DNA from: Leclercia sp. 29361 | Lineage (GTDB): Bacteria; Pseudomonadota; Gammaproteobacteria; Enterobacterales; Enterobacteriaceae | Length of the DNA stretch: 64,000 nucleotides | Direction: 5' to 3' | NCBI RefSeq assembly: GCF_011290365.1 | Contig: NZ_CP049786.1 | Span: forward strand, 3,658,001-3,722,000 | Shown here: positions 29,498-38,788 of the stretch, in pieces | Position numbering within the stretch: the stretch's first letter is position 1 | Layout: the number at the start of each line of letters is the position of its first letter | Notes under the pieces: generated by a model | Database searches by the model: none | What the model saw: the letters and a program-made list of their open reading frames with translations, nothing else | What the model was told of the DNA's origin: nothing | Made by a program: the position numbers and the translations under genes

Positions 29498-29758
29498 TTA
29501 CCCCCGATTATCAATATTAACAGGGCCATTATTATCTTGAAAATATTGAGAGCGTTCTCCTTGGGAAATAGTGTTTTTATTTGTAGTAATAGTTGTGATT
29601 TGTGAATTCAGCTCATTGATTGTTATATTAAGCTGTTCTATCTCATTTTGTTTCTTAGAAACCTGCATGGTTTGATATATAGCAATAACACCAGAAACGA
29701 CACCAACCATATATCCAAAAGCACTTATATATTCGTTAGCAAGTATCGATGCAATCAT
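29498..29758 (-). CDS. Small membrane/coiled-coil protein, first gene of ABC-3C operon
   Basis: 86 aa, not recognised. One membrane helix (about 12-28, ISAFGYMVGVVSGVIAIY), then a coiled coil (about 30-60, KKQNEIEQLNITINELNSQI) and a C-terminal FQDNNGPVNIDN motif (73-84) shared with the next gene. The start at 29758 is chosen for its GGAG at 7 nt; upstream in-frame ATGs (29770, 29821) lack this. Two bases separate its stop from the next start, so it belongs to the operon. It could be a membrane anchor or an effector; no homology was used for this. Confidence 0.5.
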   Translation of the reverse strand: MIASILANEYISAFGYMVGVVSGVIAIYQTMQVSKKQNEIEQLNITINELNSQITTITTNKNTISQGERSQYFQDNNGPVNIDNRG

Positions 29759-30202
29759 TTGGAACTCCATTTCAAGTTTGAGAATTTTACAGGGTTTGGT
29801 CCCTGAGCATATCAAGCTCAAGACAATTAATGAATAATTTTTGTTCGTTAAGATCCAGGCTCATCCGTTCAGACTCATTGTTACCCTATATGACGCATAT
29901 TCTATCAGTGCCGAGCGACCAATAAATATAATTCATTAACCAAAATTATCAGCGCGCAGTGCTCTCCCCGCCACGCCTGCGCGCTTCGTGGGCCTGTTTT
30001 CATGCAGGAGCATAGCGAGGCTAAAGCTGGAATAGGCCCGAATGCATCAGATTAATGCATAGACAGGAGGTGAGTGCTTTAAGGAACAACAGTAACAATG
30101 TCTAAATAACTGATTTCCCTCATCCTCCGGGCGGCCTTTTCTTGAACTTATCCTGACCGCCTCACAGGCTCGCCACACACTCGAACAGTACCGCACCCCC
30201 CA
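29759..30202. other. Non-coding right end of the ssrA island
   Basis: No convincing gene in about 440 bp. The part next to the ABC-3C operon is AT-rich and must hold its promoter: TTGGTC-17 bp-TATGCG on the minus strand near 29895-29923 is a weak candidate. From about 29950 the composition turns GC-rich, with short inverted repeats (GCGCGC and TGCAT arms near 29952-29980 and 30042-30060), unlike the adjacent genes. It could be remains of the mobile element's end or its attachment region. Confidence 0.5.
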
Positions 30203-30296
30203 CCGCCAGCTCCACCAAAATTCTTTGTTAACGGTCACCAGAGCCTGATACGAAGTCCTGAAAGCCCGCACGGCGCAAGCCTGCGGGCTTTTTTGT
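30203..30296 (+). repeat. Right attachment repeat (attR)
   Basis: Second copy of the 94-bp repeat at 25638-25731: the last 15 nt of ssrA, the downstream segment and the same terminator hairpin. Two mismatches only (GTTGATGG against GTTAACGG). It marks the far end of the 4.6-kb island. Confidence 0.92.
30262..30294 (+). terminator. Duplicated terminator in the right att repeat
   Basis: Same AAGCCCGCA / TGCGGGCTT stem and T-run as the ssrA terminator. Before integration this was presumably the original ssrA terminator, or the copy brought by the element. Confidence 0.75.
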
Positions 30297-30332
30297 ACCC
30301 TCAATTCATCCAGCCAAAGCCATTACCACCTG

Positions 30333-31334
30333 TCAGAACCCTTCCAGCACAATCTTCCCGACCGCACGCCCTGTTTCCAGTTGAGCGTGGGCTTTCTGCA
30401 CATTCGCCGCCGTGATCGTCCCGTAGTGCTCGCCCAGCGTGGTAGTAATCACCTGGTCGTCAATCAGTCCTGCCACGCGGGTCAGAAGCTGATGCTGGGC
30501 GATCATATCCCGGGTTTCAAACATTGAGCGGGTGAACATAAACTCCCAGTGCAGGGAGATGCTCTTCGCCTTCAGCGGGCGGGCATCCAGCGTCTCGGGA
30601 TCGTCAATCAGCGCCAGTTTGCCCTGCGGCGCCAGAGCCTTAATGATTTCAGCGTAATGCGCCTCGGTGTGGTTCAGGCTGGCGACGTGGGTCACCTCGT
30701 TGATGCCCTGTGCGGCCAGCGCTTCCGACAGCGGCTTGCTGTGGTCGATAACATAATGCGCCCCCGCCTCCCGCACCCACTGCTGGCTTTCCGGGCGCGA
30801 GGCCGTGCCGATAACGGTCATTTTCGTCAGCTTGCGCGCCAGCTGCACCAGGATTGACCCCACCCCGCCCGCGGCACCGACGATCAGCAGCGTATCGCCT
30901 TCGTTACCCTGCTCCTGAACGCCCAGCCGATCGAACAGCATCTCCCACGCGGTGATGGCCGTTAATGGCATCGCGGCGGCGGCGGCGTTATCCAGGGATT
31001 TTGGCTTCAGGGCCGCAATGCGCTCGTCCACCAGCTGATATTCGCTGTTGCTGCCCGCCCGGCCCAGGGCTCCGGCATACCAGACTTCATCCCCCGGCGC
31101 GAAAAGGGTCACCGCCTCGCCCACTGCGGTAACAACGCCCACGGCATCCCAGCCGAGGACCCGCGGCGTATCTCCGCTAAACCCGGCGCGCACCTTGGTG
31201 TCCACCGGGTTGACGGAGATGGCTTTCACTTCAATCAGCAGATCGTGCCCTGTCGCCGTTGGCTTCGGCAGCTCAATCTCGTGCAGGGCGTCGATGTTGT
31301 GGGGTGCAGAACGGGTAATGGCAATGGCTTTCAT
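30333..31334 (-). CDS. Zinc-binding-type alcohol dehydrogenase / quinone reductase (MDR)
   Basis: 333-aa medium-chain reductase of the zinc-type ADH family 1 (quinone oxidoreductase-like). An N-terminal GroES-like domain (VNPVDTKVRAGFSG, VLGWDAVGVV) precedes the Rossmann fold with GAAGGVGSILVQLA. Despite the family name, few Zn ligands are visible, as in NADPH:quinone reductases. Substrate unknown. Divergent from a LysR gene with 108 bp between them, so that regulator probably controls it. Confidence 0.85.
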   Translation of the reverse strand: MKAIAITRSAPHNIDALHEIELPKPTATGHDLLIEVKAISVNPVDTKVRAGFSGDTPRVLGWDAVGVVTAVGEAVTLFAPGDEVWYAGALGRAGSNSEYQLVDERIAALKPKSLDNAAAAAMPLTAITAWEMLFDRLGVQEQGNEGDTLLIVGAAGGVGSILVQLARKLTKMTVIGTASRPESQQWVREAGAHYVIDHSKPLSEALAAQGINEVTHVASLNHTEAHYAEIIKALAPQGKLALIDDPETLDARPLKAKSISLHWEFMFTRSMFETRDMIAQHQLLTRVAGLIDDQVITTTLGEHYGTITAANVQKAHAQLETGRAVGKIVLEGF

Positions 31335-31442
31335 AATCTCTCCGGCGTTTTATCCACTGTGTCGCAATAATTTGATGGTAAAGCGAAGCTGTGACGGGAA
31401 AAATAGCCTCGCGGAGACAAGACTTATACTCGGGAGATGAAA

Positions 31443-32345
31443 ATGGTGCGGCTTGAGGATCTGGTACTGTTCGTTCGCGTCGCTGCCCTGAGCAGCTTCA
31501 GCGATGCGGCACGAGAGGCGGGCGTCCAGCCGGCGCAGGTCAGCGCCGCCATCAAACGGCTGGAGTCAACCCTGGCCATCCGGCTGTTTGCGCGCTCCAC
31601 CCGCAGCCTGCGCTTAACGCCGGAAGGCGAGGCCTGGCTCCCCTACGCGCGCCAGATGCTGGATGCGATGTATGCCGGGATGCAAAAAATCCAGACCCCG
31701 GAAGAGGAGATCTCCGGCACCCTGCAGATTGCCGTCCCGTCGGATTTAGGCCGCAACTTGCTGCTGCCGGTGTTTCAGGCCTTCGATGAGCGCTACCCGG
31801 CATTGCGGCTGCGCATCTTTTTCTCCGACCAGGTAGCCGATGTCTTTAAGGATCCGGTGGATATCGCCTTTCGCTACGGCATGCCGGAAGATGCGTCCTA
31901 TATCTCCCTCCCCGTCGCCCCCGACAACCGCCGCGTGCTGGTGGCTTCCCCCGAGTGGGTCGCCCGCCACGGTGACCTGAACCATCCCGATGAATTAAGC
32001 CGGGTCAACGCCCTGACCTTTGTTCTGCGCGGGCGTCTTCACGATCGCTGGACCTTCTTCCGCGACGGGGAGATGCACAGCGTGAACGTCAGCGGCTCCA
32101 TGATGAGTGATGATGCCGAGGTGATCCGCCGTCTGGCGGTCTCCGGAGCGGGCGTGGCCTACAAATCCTGGCTCGACGTGGCGGAAGATGTCCGCGCCGG
32201 TCGGCTGCAGGTATTAATGAAAAGCTATCAGGGCGAGAGCGTGCCGCTGAACATGATCTGCCCGCACCGCAAGCAGCTCTCCGCGGGTGTCAGGTTACTG
32301 TTTGAGGCGGTCAAAGCCTGTTGTGAGGGCCAGGCAATACGTTAA
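31443..32345 (+). CDS. LysR family transcriptional regulator
   Basis: 300 aa. The N-terminal winged helix-turn-helix (2-60, FVRVAALSSFSDAAREAGVQPAQVSAAIKRLE split across the two helices) is followed by a periplasmic-binding-like effector domain (about 90-290). The start at 31443 (MVRLEDLV) is preferred over ATG 31437 because GGGAG lies 6 nt upstream. It belongs to the subgroup often found divergent from oxidoreductases; it likely regulates the neighbouring reductase. Ligand unknown. Confidence 0.88.
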   Translation: MVRLEDLVLFVRVAALSSFSDAAREAGVQPAQVSAAIKRLESTLAIRLFARSTRSLRLTPEGEAWLPYARQMLDAMYAGMQKIQTPEEEISGTLQIAVPSDLGRNLLLPVFQAFDERYPALRLRIFFSDQVADVFKDPVDIAFRYGMPEDASYISLPVAPDNRRVLVASPEWVARHGDLNHPDELSRVNALTFVLRGRLHDRWTFFRDGEMHSVNVSGSMMSDDAEVIRRLAVSGAGVAYKSWLDVAEDVRAGRLQVLMKSYQGESVPLNMICPHRKQLSAGVRLLFEAVKACCEGQAIR

Positions 32346-32414
32346 TCCTCTGGAAGACGATATTTGCCTGCTTTTTTGGTACGAAAAGCGGCAAAAATGC
32401 GCTATAAAAGCCGC

Positions 32415-33269
32415 ATGAAAATCCCAAACAGACTCCAGCCCCTGGTCGATGACGGCCTCATAGACAACGTGCTTCAACGCCTGAAAAGCGGCAAAGAGGC
32501 AGACGTTTACACCGTGCTATGCGGGGACCAGATTCAGTGTGCCAAAGTGTACAAGGAAGCGTCACAGCGCAGCTTTAAGCAGGCCGTGCAGTATCAGGAA
32601 GGCCGCAAGGTGCGCAACTCGCGTGACGCCCGCGCCATGCAGAAAGGCTCTAAATTTGGCCGTAAGCAACAGGAAGAGGTCTGGCACACGGCAGAGGTCG
32701 ATGCGTTATTCCGCCTGGCCAACGCCGGTGTACGCGTGCCTCAGCCCTATATGTGTCTGGACGGCGTGCTGCTGATGGAACTGGTCACCGACGGTGATGG
32801 TGCCGTTGCGCCACGCCTGAGCGATGTCTCTTTAACGGAAGAAGAGGCTGTAAAAGACTTCGACACCATGATCCGCAATATCGTGCGCATGCTGTGTGCC
32901 GGTATTGTTCACGGCGACCTGTCAGAGTTTAACGTGCTGCTTGATGACAAGGGACCGGTGATTATCGATCTGCCCCAGGCGGTAGACGCCGCCGCGAACA
33001 ACCATGCGCAGTCCATGTTTGAGCGCGATGTGAATAACATCACCGAGTATTATGGTCAGTTCGCCCCGCAGCTGCTGAAAACACGCTATGCGAAAGAGAT
33101 CTGGATGCTCTATGAAGACGGAAAACTGACCCCGGAATCGCCGCTCACCGGGCTGTTCGTCGAAGAGGTCCATGATGTGGATATGGATTCCCTGCTGGAT
33201 GAGATCATTTCGGCAGAGGATGAGTATTACGAACGTCAGCGTGCCGTTAAAGAACGCGAAGACGATTAA
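32415..33269 (+). CDS. RIO1-family serine protein kinase
   Basis: 284-aa atypical kinase. It has the RIO ATP-binding pattern: KSGKEADVY (about 25-33), CAKVYKE with the Lys, the catalytic loop VHGDLSEFNVLL and the metal segment IIDLPQAVD. The start MKIPNRLQPLVDDGL matches bacterial homologues such as P. aeruginosa PA4780; an in-frame start at 32364 is less likely. Substrate and role in bacteria are largely unknown. It stands alone between lysR and the terminator. Confidence 0.88.
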   Translation: MKIPNRLQPLVDDGLIDNVLQRLKSGKEADVYTVLCGDQIQCAKVYKEASQRSFKQAVQYQEGRKVRNSRDARAMQKGSKFGRKQQEEVWHTAEVDALFRLANAGVRVPQPYMCLDGVLLMELVTDGDGAVAPRLSDVSLTEEEAVKDFDTMIRNIVRMLCAGIVHGDLSEFNVLLDDKGPVIIDLPQAVDAAANNHAQSMFERDVNNITEYYGQFAPQLLKTRYAKEIWMLYEDGKLTPESPLTGLFVEEVHDVDMDSLLDEIISAEDEYYERQRAVKEREDD

Positions 33270-33276
33270 GGCCATG

Positions 33277-33304
33277 AAAGCCCGCAGATGCGGGCTTTGT
33301 TTTT
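33277..33304 (+). terminator. Intrinsic terminator between RIO kinase and nanQ
   Basis: AAAGCCCGCA / TGCGGGCTTT stem followed by GTTTTT; serves the kinase gene and, by its A-tract, possibly the converging nan operon. Confidence 0.82.
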
Positions 33305-33309
33305 AGGCC

Positions 33310-34642
<1,333 letters not shown>

Positions 34643-34646
<4 letters not shown>

Positions 34647-36124
34647 CTTGACGCTCTCTGTAATGCATCTGACGCGATCAGGGCCCCGCTAAAGGGTTTG
34701 CCGTCGATGGCGTCGTGGGTACGCAGGGCTTCAGGATGCAGCCAGCGCTGCACGCGGGACGGCATATCAAAGCCAATCAGCAGGATGACGACAAAGGTCA
34801 GGCCGAACGAGAGCGAACAGAGCGCGGTGCCCAGATCCAGCCGCTGGGCGATAAAGGCCCCCAGCACCGGGGCTAACGCGCCACCCAGCGCACCGACGTT
34901 ATAGGTAAAGCCAAGCCCGGCCGCGCGCTGCTCGGTATCAAAATAGCCGCCAATCAGTTTGGGCAGAATGCCGGAGATCCCCTGTCCGAACAGCTGCTGG
35001 AAGAAGAGCAGCAGGCCCAGCACCCAGACGCTGCTCCCGCCGATGGTGAACACCGGAATGATCAGCAGCTGCGAGGCCAGCAGGCTCCAGACATAGGCTT
35101 TCCGCGTGCCTAACCAGTCCCCGAGGAAGCCCCCGGCGCAGCAGCCCGCGGCGGAGCCAAAGCCGCTGAAGAACAGTACCTGCGCAACGGTGGCGGGATC
35201 GTACGCCAGATCGGTTTTCAGATAGGTAGGCAACAGGGCCTGAATGGGCCAGGAGTAGAGGAAGGCAAACAGCACTACCACCATCAGGGTGACGCCGGTC
35301 GGCCAGCGTTTACCGTTGCTCTGCACCATAAAGCTGACAAAGATCCCCGCGCACAGCAGGCCGAGCACGGCGACAATCGCAGCGCTCTCCAGCTGGCCTG
35401 CGAAGCAGAACCACAGGGAGACCGCCGCCACCAGCGTCATGGCGATATTGATGACCCGATGTTCGCCGCGATAGAGAATGTCCACCATGGTTTTAACCGG
35501 GGTTTTGCTCTGCTGCTTCTCCTTCCAGTCTTCAGCTTCAGGAATATTTTTACGCAACCATAGGGCAAAGATAATCGGCAGAATGCCGATGAAGAACAGC
35601 GCCCGCCAGCCCCACTCCGGTACCACCAGGCTGTAGACCTGAGCCGCCACCACCGCCCCGACGGAGAAGCCGGAGATCAGGAAACCGCTGGCTTTATTGC
35701 GCAGGTGTTTCGGCCAGCTTTCAATCACGTAAGTCGCGCTGGAGCCATACTCCCCCGCCATCCCCATGCCGATCACCAGACGGGCGATAAACATGGTGGT
35801 GTACCCCTGGGCCAGGCCGCACGCCAGGGTGCCGACGGAGAAGAGCACAATACTGCTGACCATCGCCAGGCGGCGACCGTAGCGATCGCCCATCGCGCCC
35901 AGCATCAGGCCGCCAAACCAGCGGGAGATAAAGGCGGCGGAGATCAGGCTTGCGGCGTGCAGGGTAGTCAGGCCGAATTCGGTTTTTATATCGGTGAGAA
36001 CGAGGGCGATCAGAACAAAATCAAAACCATCAAGAACGTAACCGACCCAGGCGGCAGAAAACGCACGCCACTGTTGACGGCTGAGGCAACGATACCACGG
36101 GACATTTTGTGTCATTGTATTCAT
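34643..36124 (-). CDS. nanT: Sialic acid:H+ symporter NanT
   Basis: 493-aa MFS transporter with about 14 membrane helices, the NanT type with two extra helices in the middle. The motifs [10 protein letters not shown] (loop 2-3) and [18 protein letters not shown] are conserved. The start [11 protein letters not shown] follows GGAGA at the right distance; a 9-residue extension upstream is rejected. It lies 88 bp downstream of nanA and overlaps nanK. Confidence 0.95.
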
Positions 36125-36180
36125 GTCAGTCTCCGCAATGGGTAAACCCATACGCTGTTTTTGTAGGGTACAGCTTGAGT

Positions 36181-36202
36181 GATGCCGGACAGGCCCGGCA
36201 TC
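36181..36202 (-). promoter_or_regulatory. Hairpin between nanA and nanT
   Basis: GATGCCGG / CCGGCATC palindrome with a 6-nt loop and no following T-run, in the 88-bp gap. It may stabilise the nanA mRNA or lower expression of nanT onward, rather than terminate. Confidence 0.5.
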
Positions 36203-36212
36203 AGACGTTGTC

Positions 36213-37112
36213 TTAACCTTGTTCTTTTTCGTGCTGGAGCTGTTGCGCTAAGGCCCGCAGCTCAGGCAGGTATTTTTCATCGACCGGCGCAAACGGCTTG
36301 CGGCACAGCGGCACCTCAATGACGTCCATGTAGTGCAGCACCGTTTTCAGGCCACGGAACACGCCGACCTTGATCAGCAGGTCGATAACCTCATTACATT
36401 TTGTCTGCAGCGCCTGGGCGGTGGCGATATCCCCTTCTTTCAGGGCTTTCACGATCCCCTGATACCGCCAGCCCATGATGTTGTAGGTGCTACCGATCCC
36501 ACCATCCGCCCCAGCCAGCAGGCCGGAGGCGAAGATCTCGTCGTAGCCGTTGTAGAGCACCAGATCCGGGTGCGCCCGGCGGATCTGCTCCATCTGGAAG
36601 AGATCGCCGGAGGTCTGTTTCAGGGCGCCCACGCCCGGCAGGGTCACCAGGGTGTTGATCTGATCCAGAGAGAGCTTCACTCCGCTGAGGGCCGGAATGT
36701 TGTACACCACCATCGGCAACCCTTGTGCAGAATCAATGATCCCCCGGTAGTGATCGCAGTGTTCCTCAAAGCTGAACGGGTAGTAGAACGGCGTCACGGC
36801 GGAGACGGCGTCATAGCCAAAACGGCTGGCGGCCTGGGCGAGCTGCTGGCTTTCGTGGGTACTGACGGTGCCGACGTGAGCAATCAGGGTAATTTTGCCT
36901 TTCGCCTCTTCGGCAACGATCTCAAGCACTTCCTGGCGCTCAGCGCTGCTTTGCACAAAGGCTTCGCCGGTGGAACCCCCGACGTACAGGCCGTCCACGC
37001 CCTGGGCAATGTTGAACCGCACCAGCTGGCGCAGGCTTTGGGTATCCAGCTGCTGCTGGTGATTAAACGGTGTAAGCAGAGCGGGCATAACCCCTTTCAG
37101 CGTAACTGACAT
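36213..37112 (-). CDS. nanA: N-acetylneuraminate lyase NanA
   Basis: 299-aa class I aldolase that splits Neu5Ac into ManNAc and pyruvate. The GGSTGEAF substrate motif, the catalytic Tyr in [10 protein letters not shown] and the Schiff-base Lys in [10 protein letters not shown] are visible. First gene of nanA-nanT-nanK-nanQ; NanR-type repeats lie upstream. Confidence 0.97.
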   Translation of the reverse strand: MSVTLKGVMPALLTPFNHQQQLDTQSLRQLVRFNIAQGVDGLYVGGSTGEAFVQSSAERQEVLEIVAEEAKGKITLIAHVGTVSTHESQQLAQAASRFGYDAVSAVTPFYYPFSFEEHCDHYRGIIDSAQGLPMVVYNIPALSGVKLSLDQINTLVTLPGVGALKQTSGDLFQMEQIRRAHPDLVLYNGYDEIFASGLLAGADGGIGSTYNIMGWRYQGIVKALKEGDIATAQALQTKCNEVIDLLIKVGVFRGLKTVLHYMDVIEVPLCRKPFAPVDEKYLPELRALAQQLQHEKEQG

Positions 37113-37147
37113 AGTAACCTCGATAGGTGATGATGATGTTATGACTG

Positions 37148-37170
37148 TAGACCTTTATACCTGTTATACC
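37148..37170 (-). promoter_or_regulatory. NanR operator repeats
   Basis: On the minus strand GGTATA (37165-37170), GGTATA (37156-37161) and a degenerate GGTCTA (37148-37153). E. coli NanR binds three GGTATA repeats in the nanA promoter. Here the third has one changed base, which may weaken binding. Lies 36-58 bp upstream of nanA. Confidence 0.8.
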
Positions 37171-37237
37171 AGCAAGGCCGAAACAAACATCAACGAAATG
37201 CGCAGAACGCGATCCAGTTCACTAAACGATCGTGGGG

Positions 37238-38023
37238 CTACTTGCGGCACTTTTTGCTCTGATCGAAGGCGTGCCAGGTGGCGAAAACGCTGGTGAGGTG
37301 CGCCTGCAGGGCCTGTTCAGCCGCATCAGGATCCTGGCTGCGGATCGCCTTAAAGATGGCGATATGCTGTTGATAACTGGTGTTATTATGCTCACGAAGC
37401 GCCTGTTCAGGCACCGCAGGACGGGCGGCGATCAGCCAGTCGATCAGGGCCACGTGGATGGCCATAAAGATAGGGTTATCCGGGATCTCCGCCAGCACGC
37501 GATGAAACTCGACGTCAGAGCGGATAAAGAGCGCATTGTCATCCAGCGACTGGCTGTTCAGCTCCAGCGCTTTTTCCAGCAGGGCAATTTGTGCCTCGCT
37601 GGCATGCTGGGCGGCATGGCGCACCAGGCTGGATTCGAAAAACAGGCGCAGCTGTTCGAAGTGGGCAATCCCACCCGGATGGGCCAGGAAATCCTTCGCC
37701 ATGCCGGAGAGCTCGCTGATGATGGTATCCGCAGACGGACGCGAAATGCGGGCGCGCTCGCCGTTCTGGATCTGCACCAGCCCTTTGCGTTTTAACGCCG
37801 CCAGCGCTTCACGAACCGAAGGCCGCCCGACGTTAAAAAAGGCCATCAGCTCTCGCTCAGAGGGCAGTTGCTCCCCTTCGGCAAACTCACGACGACGGAT
37901 CATCTGCTCCAGCTCTTCTTCCACCATCTCTGACAATTTTTTGCGCGCCAGCGGACGACGGCGTAATGCACGCCCAATGGTTTCCGGGGAAGTTTCTGCC
38001 TGTTTTTCGCGGGACAAAGTCAT
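37238..38023 (-). CDS. nanR: GntR/FadR-family regulator NanR
   Basis: 261-aa repressor of sialic acid catabolism, released by Neu5Ac. A helix-turn-helix (about 32-95, [22 protein letters not shown]) and a FadR-type FCD ligand domain with metal ligands ([22 protein letters not shown]) are present. It is directly upstream of nanA in the same direction, 125 bp apart, as in E. coli. Confidence 0.95.
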   Translation of the reverse strand: MTLSREKQAETSPETIGRALRRRPLARKKLSEMVEEELEQMIRRREFAEGEQLPSERELMAFFNVGRPSVREALAALKRKGLVQIQNGERARISRPSADTIISELSGMAKDFLAHPGGIAHFEQLRLFFESSLVRHAAQHASEAQIALLEKALELNSQSLDDNALFIRSDVEFHRVLAEIPDNPIFMAIHVALIDWLIAARPAVPEQALREHNNTSYQQHIAIFKAIRSQDPDAAEQALQAHLTSVFATWHAFDQSKKCRK

Positions 38024-38788
38024 AGACGTTACATCGTAAGAAGTTGAGTTAAAGAGTTCTTTATCATACCACAGGCATTACCGCCAGGTGAGAGGCGAAC
38101 GGACGCACTACACACTGAATAATTATCAATTACAAAAACGATTACATATTCTCTGATATTCACTGGCCATTATTAATTTTGACCAACCGTTCAATTATTC
38201 CTTCGCAGGGTAATATTATTGTTCCCGCCCCAGGAATTTAAAAAAATAAATTCGCCTGCTAAATAATTTTCACATTCAACAAAAACAGCCACAAAAATAA
38301 TTTCGAAAATATAGACAGCGCCCTTCTAATTGTACAACTCTGCAAAAATGGCGTAGAAAAAATAATAACCGCACCTCTGAGTGCTCATAAGAAAGTATTA
38401 TTGTGGGAAGATAAAGACACTCCATAGTTATCACAATAGCGAGACAGTAACATGTGATAACACTTTTAAACATTCGTTAAGCCCCGCTAAAACCTTGTCA
38501 TGCCTGTCGCCCTGGCCCTTTGAATGCCTGTGCGCATTTAAAGCGTCGAGTCCGTCAGTGATTTTATTTATCGCTCCACAGGAGGGATAAATAAACTTAC
38601 CCAAAATTCACCCCGGCAACCCCGGTAATAACGGGGAAAGGGCACTGTCATTAACGACTTAACACGGAGCGCATTAATGCAATCACCGACCCTGGATTAA
38701 TCCCGTACGACCCGGCACCTCCTTTTCGCACAATTTTTAAACAGCGAAAAAGAATGATGATAGCGATTCAAGATTGAGGTAATTAATT
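38024..38788. other. Long intergenic region before the peroxidase operon
   Basis: 765 bp without a supported gene. It must hold the promoters of nanR (left end) and of the peroxidase operon (right). The part 38110-38470 is strongly AT-rich, unlike the GC-rich genes on both sides, as seen where H-NS silences acquired loci. A CRP half-site TGTGA lies at 38453-38457 without a matching partner. No hairpin terminator or RNA gene was recognised. Confidence 0.6.

Noticed and set aside
29822..29940. Possible further gene upstream of the ABC-3C operon
   Set aside because: No frame of useful length with a ribosome site; more likely promoter DNA.
25638..30296. CRISPR array or insertion sequence in the island
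   Set aside because: No spaced short direct repeats and no transposase or terminal inverted repeats were seen; the only long repeats are the two att copies.
38381..38590. 69-codon frame in the AT-rich gap before the peroxidase gene
   Set aside because: No ribosome site, no family likeness; composition of random AT-rich DNA.
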